This document shows positions 26,678 through 36,530 of a DNA stretch of 64,000 bases, piece by piece. The position numbers and the translations under genes were made by a program. The DNA is taken from assembly GCF_004123295.1 (NCBI RefSeq), contig NZ_SDMK01000002.1, positions 1,074,784 to 1,138,783 on the forward strand, given 5' to 3'. The notes beneath the pieces were generated by a model that saw only the letters and a list, made by a program, of their open reading frames with translations, was not told where the DNA came from and did not search any database. How positions within the stretch are numbered: position 1 is the stretch's first letter; every line of letters begins with the position of its first letter. This stretch comes from Silvibacterium dinghuense (GTDB lineage: Bacteria; Acidobacteriota; Terriglobia; Terriglobales; Acidobacteriaceae).

Positions 26678-29600
26678 AAGGCGACTTCTCCCTCGGGATT
26701 GAAGGTGTCATGGCTCTTTCCGAGCACGCGAAGCCGGGCACGGTCGAGGAACAGGTAGACCACCGGAGTGGTGTAGAGCGTCAGCAGCTGGCTCATGATC
26801 AGACCGCCGACAATCGTAATGCCAAGAGGACGGCGCAGCTCCGAACCAGTACCGGTTCCAAATGCCAGCGGAAGCGCGCCGAAGAGCGCGGCCATCGTGG
26901 TCATCAGAATCGGCCGGAAGCGCAGCATGCAGGCCTCGAAGATCGCATCTTCGGTCTTCATGCCCTGCTCCCGCTCGGCCTGCAACGCAAAGTCGATCAT
27001 CATGATGGCATTCTTCTTCACGATACCGATCAGCAGGATGATACCGATAATCGAAATCACATCCAGTTCGGAGCCGAAGAGCATCAGCGCGAGCACCGCG
27101 CCGATACTGGCCGAGGGCAGCGTGGAGAGAATCGTCAACGGATGGATGAGGCTCTCATAGAGGATGCCAAGGACGATGTAGACGGCCAGGATCGCGGTGA
27201 TGATGAGCATCGGCTCACTCGACAGGGACGCCTGAAATGCCTGCAGCGATCCGGAGAAGAAACCGCGAATCGTCGCCGGCATACCCAGCCTGTCCTGCAG
27301 TGCGGTCACCTCCTCCGTTGCCTGCCCCATCGAGATACCGGGAGCAAGATTGAAGGAGATCGTGGCCGACGGAAACACGCCTGTATGTGCCACGGATATC
27401 GGCGTCGTTTGCGTATTCGCATGCACCATCGCAGAGATGGGCGTCATGCCTTCGCCGGTGTAAATATACGTCTTGTTGAGAGCCGCAGGCGACTGCCAGT
27501 ATTGCGGAGCAACTTCGAGGACGACGTAGTACTGGTTCAGCTGCGTGTAGATGAGCGAGACCAGCTGCTGACCGTAAGCCGCATACAGATCGTTATCGAG
27601 CGATGAAGCGCTGGCGCCAAGGCGGGCAGCAGTCGCGCGGTCATAGGTCAGATACTCGGACAGGCCTGCATTCTGATAGTCCGTATTTACATCCTGCAAG
27701 CCCGGCAGCTTGGCGATCTCTTCCTTGAGCTTCGGCGCCCACTTCTTAAGATCGTCGAGACTGTCCGCCTGCAGCGTGTACTGGTAGAGCGCATTCGAGC
27801 TGCGTCCGCCGATGCGCAAATCCTGCGCAGCCTGCAGAAACATCGATGCGACGGGCAGACGATTCAACTTGGGGCGCAGACGATCGATCACCTGCTCAGC
27901 GCTGACCTTACGCTCGTCGAGCGGCTTGAGAGCAACGTAGATGAAGCCTCCGTTGCCGCTGCCAACATAGCCGATGACATTGTTCACGGCAGGATCGGCC
28001 TTGATGGTCTTCACCAGCGCTTTCACGGAGTTGTCCATCACCGGGAACGAAGCATCCTGCGGTCCCTGGACGCCACCGACGAGCGCGCCGGTATCCTGCT
28101 GCGGGAAGAAGCCCTTGGGCACCTTGATCAGGGTGACGACATTCAGGCCCACGACCATGATGAGGATAACCAGCACCAGGCCGGGATTCCGAAGCACCCA
28201 GCGCAGGCTGCCACGGTAGCCGTGCAGAATGCCATCAAAGACGCTTTCGCTGAAGCGATAGAGGCGGCCGTGTTCCTTCTCTCCATGCGCCCTGAGTAGA
28301 TGCGCGCACATGGCCGGTGTGGTGGTGATCGAAATGATCATCGACACCAGGATGGCCGTCGAGAGCGTAACTGCAAATTCGCGGAAGAGCCGGCCGACGA
28401 TGCCCCCCATCAACAAAATGGGGATAAAGACCGCGACCAGCGACATGCTGATGGAGAAGACCGTGAAGCTGATCTCCTTTGCACCTTTGAGTGCCGCCTC
28501 AAATGGCTCCATGCCATCTTCGAGATGGCGGGTGATGTTCTCCATCACCACAATGGCGTCATCGACGACGAAGCCGGTCGAGATGGTGAGGGCCATCAGC
28601 GAGAGATTGTCGAGTGAGTAGCCGAAGAGGTACATCACCGCGAAGGTTCCGATGAGCGAAACCGGCACAGCCACCGAGGGAATCAGCGTGGCGCGGGGGC
28701 TGCGCAGGAAGACAAAGACCACCACGACAACCAGGATGATCGAAAGGATCAGGCTGCGCTCAACATCATTCACTGAAGCGCGGATGGTCGTCGTGCGGTC
28801 CATCACCACCGTCATGTCGACGCCAGCCGGAATAGTCGCCTTCAGAAACGGCAGCTGCGTGCGAATGCGGTCGACTGTCTGGATGATGTTTGCGCCCGGC
28901 TGGCGGAAGATGATGAGCGGGATGGCCAGCTTGCCGTTGAGGTAGCCGGCATTGCGGATATTCTCGGTCGAGTCGACAACCTCGGCGACATCTGACAGAT
29001 GAACGGCAGCGCCATTCTTATAGCCGACAATCAGCGGCTTGTAGTCCGAGGCATGGCCGATCTGGCCATTGACGGTGATATCGGCCGTGTTCGCGGCGTT
29101 GATGATCTGCCCGCGTGCCAGCTGTGAGTTTTCCGTGCTCAGGGTGCTCTGTATCTGCGTCAGCGTGATGCCATAGCTGTTGAGCAGGGTGGGATTGGCC
29201 TCGACACGCACCGAGGGCAGCGCGCCGCCACCTACCACTACCTGCCCCACGCCCTGAATCTGCGAGAGCTTCTGCATCATGACTGTCGAAGCTTCGTCGT
29301 AGAGCTTCGAGCGGTCATACACATCAGAGGTAAGACCGATGATCATGATCGGAGCATCGGCGGGGTTGACCTTGCGATAAGTCGGATTGCCGGGCAGATT
29401 AGCGGGCAAATAGGTGCGCGCGGCGTTGATCGCCGCCTGCACATCGCGTGCGGCGCCATCAATATCGCGCGTAAGGTCAAACTGGAGAACCAGACTCGTC
29501 GAGCCCAGAGAGCTGGACGACGTCATCTCGGTAATGCCGGCGATATGCCCGAACTGACGCTCTAGCGGCGTGGCCACGGAAGACGCCATGATCGCGGCAC

Positions 29601-29763
29601 TGCCTCCGGAAAGCGAGGCCTGCACCTGGATTGTGGGGAAATCCACCTGCGGCAGCGGCGAAACCGGTAGAACCGTGAAGCCGATGATTCCAGCGATGGC
29701 CACCGCAATGGTCAGCAGCGTGGTGGCCACGGGGCGCCGGATAAATGGCGCAGAGATATTCAT
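26674..29763 (-). CDS. RND multidrug efflux permease, MdtC-like
   Basis: A 1029-residue HAE1-family proton/drug antiporter with 12 membrane helices and two large periplasmic loops. The N-terminus ISAPFIRRPVATTLLTIAV and TM4 GFVVDDAIVVMENITRH (paired Asp for proton relay) are diagnostic; the second half has the LLIGIVKKNAIMMIDFAL motif. It follows a second, longer RND gene by two bases, as in MdtB/MdtC and MuxB/MuxC systems where two permeases form a mixed trimer. Length is normal. Confidence 0.95.
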   Translation of the reverse strand: MNISAPFIRRPVATTLLTIAVAIAGIIGFTVLPVSPLPQVDFPTIQVQASLSGGSAAIMASSVATPLERQFGHIAGITEMTSSSSLGSTSLVLQFDLTRDIDGAARDVQAAINAARTYLPANLPGNPTYRKVNPADAPIMIIGLTSDVYDRSKLYDEASTVMMQKLSQIQGVGQVVVGGGALPSVRVEANPTLLNSYGITLTQIQSTLSTENSQLARGQIINAANTADITVNGQIGHASDYKPLIVGYKNGAAVHLSDVAEVVDSTENIRNAGYLNGKLAIPLIIFRQPGANIIQTVDRIRTQLPFLKATIPAGVDMTVVMDRTTTIRASVNDVERSLILSIILVVVVVFVFLRSPRATLIPSVAVPVSLIGTFAVMYLFGYSLDNLSLMALTISTGFVVDDAIVVMENITRHLEDGMEPFEAALKGAKEISFTVFSISMSLVAVFIPILLMGGIVGRLFREFAVTLSTAILVSMIISITTTPAMCAHLLRAHGEKEHGRLYRFSESVFDGILHGYRGSLRWVLRNPGLVLVILIMVVGLNVVTLIKVPKGFFPQQDTGALVGGVQGPQDASFPVMDNSVKALVKTIKADPAVNNVIGYVGSGNGGFIYVALKPLDERKVSAEQVIDRLRPKLNRLPVASMFLQAAQDLRIGGRSSNALYQYTLQADSLDDLKKWAPKLKEEIAKLPGLQDVNTDYQNAGLSEYLTYDRATAARLGASASSLDNDLYAAYGQQLVSLIYTQLNQYYVVLEVAPQYWQSPAALNKTYIYTGEGMTPISAMVHANTQTTPISVAHTGVFPSATISFNLAPGISMGQATEEVTALQDRLGMPATIRGFFSGSLQAFQASLSSEPMLIITAILAVYIVLGILYESLIHPLTILSTLPSASIGAVLALMLFGSELDVISIIGIILLIGIVKKNAIMMIDFALQAEREQGMKTEDAIFEACMLRFRPILMTTMAALFGALPLAFGTGTGSELRRPLGITIVGGLIMSQLLTLYTTPVVYLFLDRARLRVLGKSHDTFNPEGEVAL

Positions 29764-29765
29764 GG

Positions 29766-32700
29766 CTAGGCCTGCGCCTCACCCGCGGCCGGCGGCTGCA
29801 TGGCGCCGGCGTGCTCGCTCTTCTTCGCCCGCTTGCCGCTCAGCTTCTGCGCGAGGCGATCGAAGAAGATATAGATGACCGGCGTGGTGTAAAGCGTGAG
29901 AACCTGGCTGAGCAGCAGGCCGCCCACCATCGAAATGCCGAGCGGACGGCGCAGCTCGGAACCGATACCGGTACCGAAAGCCAGCGGGATGCCGCCGAGC
30001 AATGCCGCCATGGTGGTCATCATGATCGGACGGAAGCGCAGCAGGCTGGCCTGATAAATCGCCTCGGTCGAATCGAGCCCGTGTTCACGCTCAGCCTCAA
30101 GCGCGAAATCGACGATCATGATGCCGTTCTTCTTCACAATGCCGATGAGCAGGATGATGCCGATGATAGCAACGACGCTCAGGTCCTGGTGGAAGAGCAT
30201 GAGCGAGAGAAGAGCTCCGACACCAGCCGAGGGCAGGGTGGAGAGAATCGTGACCGGATGGATGAAGCTCTCATAGAGCACTCCGAGCACGATGTACACC
30301 ACGACCAGGGCAGCAATGATCAACAGCGCCTCATTCGAGAGCGAGTTGCGGAACGATGCCGCAGTGCCCTGGAAGTCAGCCTGCAGGCTCGCCGGGAAAT
30401 GCATGTCGGCAGCGACCTTGTCGATCTCCGTGATCGCCGTGCCAAGAGAGGCGCCCGGCGCGAGGTTGAAAGAAACTGTCACCGCCGGGAACTGCCCCTG
30501 GTGATTGATCGAGAGCGCTTCCGTAGCCTGCGAAACATGCGTGAAAACACTTAACGGCACGGCATTCGGAGCCGTGGACGATGTCGATGTGTTGGTCGTC
30601 GTCGTAGGCGTCATGATGCTGGTCGGAGGCGTAAGCACGTTGCTCGACGGCGTATAAGCGATCGACGTGGTAGTAGAGTTCGATCCTGCCGACGAAGACG
30701 CGGACGAGGAATACGAGGTGGAAGCACCCGCACCGGAGGTACCGGAAGAGGCGTCGGACTGAATGTAGAGCTTGTTCAGCTGCGACGGATCCTGCTGAAA
30801 CTGCGGCATCGCCTCGAGAATGACATGGTACTGGTTCAGCTGCGTGTACATCGTGCTGATCTGTCGCTGACCATAGGCGTCGTACAACGTGTTGTCGATG
30901 GTGCTGGGCGCGATGCCGAGGCGCGATGCGGTGACACGATCGATCATCAGAGAAACGGCGCTGGCACCGGTCTGCTGATCGGTCGCCACATCTTCGAGAT
31001 CCGGCAATTGCTTGAGCTTATCGACAAAGCGATTGGTCCAGGTGTTCAGCTCGGTACTGTTTGGGTCTTCGAGCGTGTACTGGTACTGGGTACGCGTGAC
31101 ACGGTCATCGACCGTGATGTTCTGTACCGGCTGCATGTACAGCTTGATATTGTGCACATCCGCCAGCCGCTTCTGCAGACGGCGAATCACATCGGAGGCG
31201 CTCAGGTCGCGCTGATCGAGTGGCTTGAGGTTGATGGAGAAACGGCCACTGTTGAGCGTGGTGTTGGTTCCATCCGCACCGATGAAAGAGGACAGGCTCT
31301 CCACTGCGGGATCTTCGAGGATGATCCGGCCCAGTTCCTTCTGCGCCTTGGCCATCGCGTCAAAGGAGATGGACTGCGGCGCCTGCGAGATGCCCTGAAT
31401 CACGCCGGTATCCTGCACCGGGAAGAAGCCCTTGGGGATGTAGATGTAGAGGACGACGGTGAGAACGAGCGTACAGACGGCCACCAGCAGCGTGAGCGTC
31501 TGGTAGCGGAGCACCACCTTCAGCGTGCGTCCATAGAAGGCGATCATGTTCTCGAAGACACGCTCTGAAGCCTGATAGAAACGGCCCTCCTGCGCCTTGG
31601 GATCATGGCGCAGGATACGCGAGCACATCATCGGCGTGAGCGTCAGCGAGACTACCGCCGAGATCACGATGGTGACCGCCAGCGTGACCGCAAATTCGCG
31701 GAAGAGCCGGCCTACGACATCGCCCATGAAGAGCAGCGGGATCAGCACGGCAATCAGCGAGACCGTCAGCGAGAGGATGGTAAAGCCGATCTGTCCGGCG
31801 CCCTTGAGCGCGGCCTGCATCGGAGAGTCTCCCTCTTCGAGATAGCGGGAGATGTTCTCGATCATCACGATCGCGTCGTCGACGACGAAGCCCGTCGAGA
31901 TGGTGAGCGCCATCAGCGAGAGGTTGTCGAGCGAGTAGCCGAGCATGTACATCACCGCGAAGGTGCCGACGAGCGAGAGCGGCACGGCAACAGACGGAAT
32001 GATGGTGGCGTACAGATTCCGCAGGAAGAGGAAGATGACCATCACCACCAGCCCGATGGTCAGCATCATCTCGAACTCGACGTCATCGACCGATGCCTGG
32101 ATGGCGGTCGTAAGGTCGGTGAGCGTCGTGACCTGAATGCCCGCGGGCAGATTCGCCTGCAGCTGCGGCATCAGCTTCTTGATGCTCTTTACGACATTGA
32201 TGGTGTTTGCGCCCGGCTGACGCTGGATATTGAGCACAACAGCCGGAGTCTGGTTCATCCAGGCAGCCTGCTTGCTGTTCTCTACCCCGTTCACGACGTT
32301 CGCGACATTCTTGAGGAAAATCGGGCCGCCGTTACGGTAGGCGATGACTACCCCCTTGTAGTCATCCGCTGTCTCCAGCTGGTCGTTCGAATCAATTTCG
32401 TAGTCTTTATTCGGGCCGTCGAAGTTGCCCTTGGCCGCGTTAACGCTGGCCTCAGACAGCGCCGTGCGCACGTCCTCCATATTCAGGCCATACGAGTTGA
32501 GCTGCGTCGGATTGACCTGAATACGCACTGCGGGCTTCTGTCCGCCGCTGATCGAAACCAGGCCGACACCACTGAGCTGCGAGAGCTTGGGCGCCATGCG
32601 CGTATCCACCAGATCCTCTACCTGCGAAAGCGGCATGGAATCCGAGGTGATGGCCATGGTCAGCACCGGCGCATCGGCAGGGTTGGTCTTGCTATAGACC

Positions 32701-33080
32701 GGCGGCGCGGGCAGCAGTGAGGGCAGAAGGCTCTGCGCGGCATTGATCGCGGCCTGCACTTCTTCTTCTGCGACGTCGATATTCAACGACAGGCTGAACT
32801 GCAGCACCACCACCGAGACGCCCCCCGAACTGGTCGAGGTCATCTGGCTAAGGCCCTGCATTTCACCGAACTGGCGCTCGAGCGGAGCGGTGACGGTCGT
32901 AGCCATCACATCCGGGCTCGCACCAGGATAAAAGGTCAGCACCTGGATGGTCGGATAGTCGACCTCCGGCAGCGCCGACATCGGCAACTGCGTAAAGGCA
33001 ACCAGACCAGCCAGCAGGATTGCGGCCATCAGCAAGGACGTTGCCACCGGCCGCAGGATGAATGGGCGGGAAGGACTCAC
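29766..33080 (-). CDS. RND multidrug efflux permease, MdtB-like, with Ser/Thr-rich insert
   Basis: A 1104-residue HAE1 permease with the same core as its neighbour (SPSRPFILRPVATSLLMAAI start; TM4 GFVVDDAIVMIENISRY; LLIGIVKKNGIMIVDFAL). It is about 75 residues longer because of a Ser/Thr/Ala insert at about 773-838 (encoded near 30,565-30,760) in the second periplasmic loop, just before the funnel/docking segment. The insert has low complexity (STSYSSSASSSAGSNSTTTS and TPTTTTNTSTSS). Its start overlaps the adaptor stop (ATGA). It probably trimerises with the MdtC-like product. Confidence 0.95.
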   Translation of the reverse strand: MSPSRPFILRPVATSLLMAAILLAGLVAFTQLPMSALPEVDYPTIQVLTFYPGASPDVMATTVTAPLERQFGEMQGLSQMTSTSSGGVSVVVLQFSLSLNIDVAEEEVQAAINAAQSLLPSLLPAPPVYSKTNPADAPVLTMAITSDSMPLSQVEDLVDTRMAPKLSQLSGVGLVSISGGQKPAVRIQVNPTQLNSYGLNMEDVRTALSEASVNAAKGNFDGPNKDYEIDSNDQLETADDYKGVVIAYRNGGPIFLKNVANVVNGVENSKQAAWMNQTPAVVLNIQRQPGANTINVVKSIKKLMPQLQANLPAGIQVTTLTDLTTAIQASVDDVEFEMMLTIGLVVMVIFLFLRNLYATIIPSVAVPLSLVGTFAVMYMLGYSLDNLSLMALTISTGFVVDDAIVMIENISRYLEEGDSPMQAALKGAGQIGFTILSLTVSLIAVLIPLLFMGDVVGRLFREFAVTLAVTIVISAVVSLTLTPMMCSRILRHDPKAQEGRFYQASERVFENMIAFYGRTLKVVLRYQTLTLLVAVCTLVLTVVLYIYIPKGFFPVQDTGVIQGISQAPQSISFDAMAKAQKELGRIILEDPAVESLSSFIGADGTNTTLNSGRFSINLKPLDQRDLSASDVIRRLQKRLADVHNIKLYMQPVQNITVDDRVTRTQYQYTLEDPNSTELNTWTNRFVDKLKQLPDLEDVATDQQTGASAVSLMIDRVTASRLGIAPSTIDNTLYDAYGQRQISTMYTQLNQYHVILEAMPQFQQDPSQLNKLYIQSDASSGTSGAGASTSYSSSASSSAGSNSTTTSIAYTPSSNVLTPPTSIMTPTTTTNTSTSSTAPNAVPLSVFTHVSQATEALSINHQGQFPAVTVSFNLAPGASLGTAITEIDKVAADMHFPASLQADFQGTAASFRNSLSNEALLIIAALVVVYIVLGVLYESFIHPVTILSTLPSAGVGALLSLMLFHQDLSVVAIIGIILLIGIVKKNGIMIVDFALEAEREHGLDSTEAIYQASLLRFRPIMMTTMAALLGGIPLAFGTGIGSELRRPLGISMVGGLLLSQVLTLYTTPVIYIFFDRLAQKLSGKRAKKSEHAGAMQPPAAGEAQA

Positions 33081-34483
33081 GGGGTTATGCTCTCGGTGGT
33101 GTCCTGGGGAATAGCCTTCTTGCTAAGGATGACCTTGGAGCCCGGCTGCAGCTTTTCAAAGCTGCTGGTGGCTACCATGTCTCCCGGGTTAATGCCCTGG
33201 ACAGCGGTCACGCCATTGTCCGAGATACCAACCTTGACGTCCTGCTTGCGTGCGGTAAAGCCGGGCTTCTGGCTACCGGTCTTTCCACCGGCGCTGCCGC
33301 CCTGGGACGAGGCGCTCTCGGTTGAGGCTGCCGGAGCCTGCTGCTCATTGTTCCCCGCGGTATCCTTGTCCGAAGCCGTGATCGGCGCGAGCACGTAAAC
33401 AAAGGCTTCGTCACCGTTGTGCTGGATTGCCGCGTCCGGGATCAGCGTCTGGTCATGCTGCGTCGTCACCAGTAGCCGCGTATTCACAAAGAGGTTCGGG
33501 AACAGCTCATTGTCGCGGTTGTCGAACTGCGCGCGGAGTTTCACCGTGCCGGTGGTAGTGTCGATCTGGTTATCGATCGCCATCAGCGTGCCGGTAGCCA
33601 GCTTCTGGCTGGAATCACGATTGTAGGCATCGACGGTGAGCTTGCCGCCGGCGCTTCCGGCCTTGTTGCCGGTGTGAGTGAGGATTTCGGGAAGGCTGTC
33701 CTGGGCGACAGTGAAAACTACAGTGATGGGCTGAAGCTGGGTGACAACCGCCAGCTCCGTGCTGCTGCTGGCCTGTACCAGATTCCCGGGGTCGACCAGG
33801 CGGAGGCCAACGCGTCCGGTGAAGGGCGCCACGATATGACAATAGGCGACCTGAACCTTGTCGTAATCCAGAGTCCCCTGATCGGCTTTGACCGTGCCTT
33901 GATCCTGGAGGACAAGCTTTTCCTGGTCGTCGAGGGTCTGCTTGGCAATGGCGTTGGCGGCCCAGGCTTTCTGGTAACGCTCCAGGTCCATCTGCGCCTG
34001 TGCAAGCACACCCTGATCCTTGGCCAGGGTACCCTCGGCGGTCTCGACATTGGCCCGGTACTGGCGGTCATCGATATCGACGAGGGGATCGCCCTTATGC
34101 ACCATCTGGCCTTCGCGGTAGTGGACCGCGGTGATCACCCCGGCTACCTGGTTATAGATGGTCGCGGTGTAGACCGGCGTAACCGTGCCGATGGCATCAA
34201 GGTAAACCCCGATATCCCCCTGCTTCGCAGGAGCGCCTGTCGCCGTTACCGGACCGCTGAAGCCATGGCGGCCTCCACCGGAGGCCTGCTTCTTGGTGTC
34301 GTCCTTGTGACGCAGGACGAGAAAAAGAATACCGGCAAAAACCAGCAGAAGAATGACCCATAACCACTGCCGGCTCTTCTTGGGCGCAGACGGCGCTGGG
34401 TGGGAATTCGTGGTTTTCGGCAGCTGGTGATCAGGAGGAATCGGCGGCTCAGGCGGTCTCTGTTCCATCGTAATTTCGTGCAC
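33077..34483 (-). CDS. RND periplasmic adaptor (MdtA/HlyD family)
   Basis: A 468-residue membrane-fusion protein that bridges RND pump and outer-membrane channel. A proline-rich cytoplasmic tail (1-38) leads to one membrane anchor (WLWVILLLVFAGILFLVL). Then come the lipoyl half (GTVTPVYTATIYNQVAGVI), an alpha hairpin (about 135-205), the second lipoyl half (IVAPFTGRVGLRLVDPGNLV), a beta barrel and a membrane-proximal domain. A Gln/Ala/Gly/Ser-rich insert sits at about 392-420. GTG 34483 opens the frame, with ATG 34468 as a possible alternative. First gene of the four-gene operon; no regulator gene is adjacent. Confidence 0.93.
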   Translation of the reverse strand: MHEITMEQRPPEPPIPPDHQLPKTTNSHPAPSAPKKSRQWLWVILLLVFAGILFLVLRHKDDTKKQASGGGRHGFSGPVTATGAPAKQGDIGVYLDAIGTVTPVYTATIYNQVAGVITAVHYREGQMVHKGDPLVDIDDRQYRANVETAEGTLAKDQGVLAQAQMDLERYQKAWAANAIAKQTLDDQEKLVLQDQGTVKADQGTLDYDKVQVAYCHIVAPFTGRVGLRLVDPGNLVQASSSTELAVVTQLQPITVVFTVAQDSLPEILTHTGNKAGSAGGKLTVDAYNRDSSQKLATGTLMAIDNQIDTTTGTVKLRAQFDNRDNELFPNLFVNTRLLVTTQHDQTLIPDAAIQHNGDEAFVYVLAPITASDKDTAGNNEQQAPAASTESASSQGGSAGGKTGSQKPGFTARKQDVKVGISDNGVTAVQGINPGDMVATSSFEKLQPGSKVILSKKAIPQDTTESITP

Positions 34484-34955
34484 CCTTCGTCAGGCTATGC
34501 GGGTGGAATTCAATCTTGCTGTTGGTGGCGCAGACGGCCGAGGCATCGTCCGCCCGATTCGTCCGGTTTAGGTTTGTAAATTAAGGATGAAAACGGCAGA
34601 GGCCCAGCATCGGCTCGACTGCTACCGAACAATTAACGTCCTTAGTGCTCTACTGCCGAACTATCGCGTGATTTTTATGACGAACCAGGGGGCAAAATTG
34701 TTGCATCCCTTGCGGTTCTACCATGAAACCCACTCTGCCTGCCACGCATTGCGGGCAGAAGAACGGTTACGCTTCCACATCAGGCCCATTCTCTCCCTGA
34801 TCGACTGCCTCATTCCAGGTATTGTTCGCAACCGCCGTTTCAGACGACACAGAGAGCACGTCCCGGACTTGCCACAACTACAGCAGATATGAAACACAGG
34901 TACGCGGAAAAACGGGCCTCTGCAGCAACGATTCTACCGTCCAATCCTTAACTGT
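34484..34955. other. Divergent intergenic region, efflux operon / glp operon
   Basis: About 472 bases carrying both promoters. I see one weak hairpin at 34735-34758 (CTGCCTGC with GCGGGCAG, one wobble) and an AT-rich patch near 34,570. An open frame at 34587-34892 has no recognisable features. No riboswitch or RNA gene is evident. Confidence 0.4.
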
Positions 34956-36446
34956 ATGAACTACATACTTGCTCTCGATCAGGGAACGACCAGCTCACGC
35001 GCCATCCTCTTTACCCGGGATGGCCGTGTCCATGCCCAGGCGCAACACGAATTCGAACAGATTTATCCCAAAAGCGGATGGGTAGAGCATGACCCATACG
35101 CGATTCTGACCTCGCAGCTTACGGCGGCCGTCGAAGTCCTGGGAAAATCCCGGATCCGTCCGCGGGATGTTGCGGCGATGGGCATCACCAACCAGCGCGA
35201 AACGACCATTGTGTGGAACCGCCACACGGGCAAGCCTGTTTATAACGCGATTGTCTGGCAGGACCGCAGAACGGCGGAATTCTGCTCCCAGCTCGCGGCC
35301 CAAGGGGCCTCCGAGATGGTCCGGCAGCGCACCGGCCTGCTGATCGACTCCTACTTTTCCGGGACCAAGATCCGCTGGATCCTCGACCATGTCGAAGGCG
35401 CGCGTGAGCAGGCTGAGCGCGGCGAACTGGCCTTTGGCACAGTGGACAGCTGGCTGATCTGGAATCTCACCAGCGGCAAACAGCATGTCACTGACCGGAC
35501 CAATGCCTCGCGCACGCTGCTCTACAACATTGTCGAGGACCGCTGGGACGCGGAATTGCTGCGCCTGCTCGATATCCCCGAGAGCATGATGCCGCGGGTT
35601 ATATGGTCGAGCGAGCAGGTCGGCGCGGTGAGCACCACCCTGGGGCTGGGAGAAATCGAGATTGCCGGTATCGCCGGAGACCAGCAGTCAGCCCTCTTCG
35701 GCCAGCTCTGCCTCAACCCCGGTGATGCCAAAAACACCTATGGGACGGGCTGCTTTCTGCTTGAAAACATCGGGACAGACTTCGCGCTTTCCCAGAAGCA
35801 GCTGGTCACCACGCTGACCTGCTCGCTCGAGCGCAAGCTGACCTATGCCTACGAGGGCAGTATCTTCATCGGCGGAGCGGTGGTGCAGTGGCTGCGGGAT
35901 AACCTCGGCCTGATCCGCCACTCATCCGATATAGAGGCGCTGGCGCAGACCGTCGAGAGCAGCGAAGACCTGGTGCTGGTGCCGGCGTTCGTCGGACTCG
36001 GCGCTCCACACTGGGATCCGCATGCGGCGGGGCTGCTGATCGGCCTGCGCCGCAACACCCAACCGGGGCACATTGCCCGCGCGGCTCTGGAGAGCATTGC
36101 TTTCCAAGTGGCCGACGTCCTCGAAGCCATGAACCAGGACACCTCCACGGCCTGCAAAGAGCTGCGCGTCGATGGAGGAGCCTCGGCCAACAACCTGCTG
36201 ATGCAGTTCCAGGCAGACCTGCTCGGCATTCCGGTGGTCCGGCCCGAGGTAGTTGAGACCACGGCGCTCGGCGCCGCCTACCTGGCCGGACTGGCCAGCG
36301 GTTTCTGGTCCAGTCCCGAAGAGATATGGAAGCTGCGCGATGCCGGCCATCGCTTCGAACCCCAGCTGGGCACTCAGGATGCCAGGGCTCGCCGAGAACG
36401 CTGGCAAAATGCGGTAGAACGCTCCAAGCGATGGGACGGAGCATAG
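34956..36446 (+). CDS. glpK: Glycerol kinase
   Basis: GlpK (496 aa) phosphorylates glycerol to glycerol-3-phosphate with ATP. FGGY-family features: [17 protein letters not shown] at the N-terminus, [44 protein letters not shown], the adenosine motif [12 protein letters not shown], and [13 protein letters not shown] with [19 protein letters not shown]. Length and motifs are complete. First gene of the glpK-glpD-glpF operon; 84 bases separate it from glpD. Confidence 0.97.
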   Translation: MNYILALDQGTTSSRAILFTRDGRVHAQAQHEFEQIYPKSGWVEHDPYAILTSQLTAAVEVLGKSRIRPRDVAAMGITNQRETTIVWNRHTGKPVYNAIVWQDRRTAEFCSQLAAQGASEMVRQRTGLLIDSYFSGTKIRWILDHVEGAREQAERGELAFGTVDSWLIWNLTSGKQHVTDRTNASRTLLYNIVEDRWDAELLRLLDIPESMMPRVIWSSEQVGAVSTTLGLGEIEIAGIAGDQQSALFGQLCLNPGDAKNTYGTGCFLLENIGTDFALSQKQLVTTLTCSLERKLTYAYEGSIFIGGAVVQWLRDNLGLIRHSSDIEALAQTVESSEDLVLVPAFVGLGAPHWDPHAAGLLIGLRRNTQPGHIARAALESIAFQVADVLEAMNQDTSTACKELRVDGGASANNLLMQFQADLLGIPVVRPEVVETTALGAAYLAGLASGFWSSPEEIWKLRDAGHRFEPQLGTQDARARRERWQNAVERSKRWDGA

Positions 36447-36530
36447 CCGGCTCATTGCGAACCTTGCTGAGAGATTCCGGAATCCAACCTGTAGAGCGGG
36501 CACACGCCCGACCACCATGCCAGGAGACTT

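Noticed and set aside
34587-34892. 101-codon frame in the efflux/glp intergenic region
   Set aside because: His/Arg/Leu-rich composition, no ribosome site and no domain; I left the region as intergenic.
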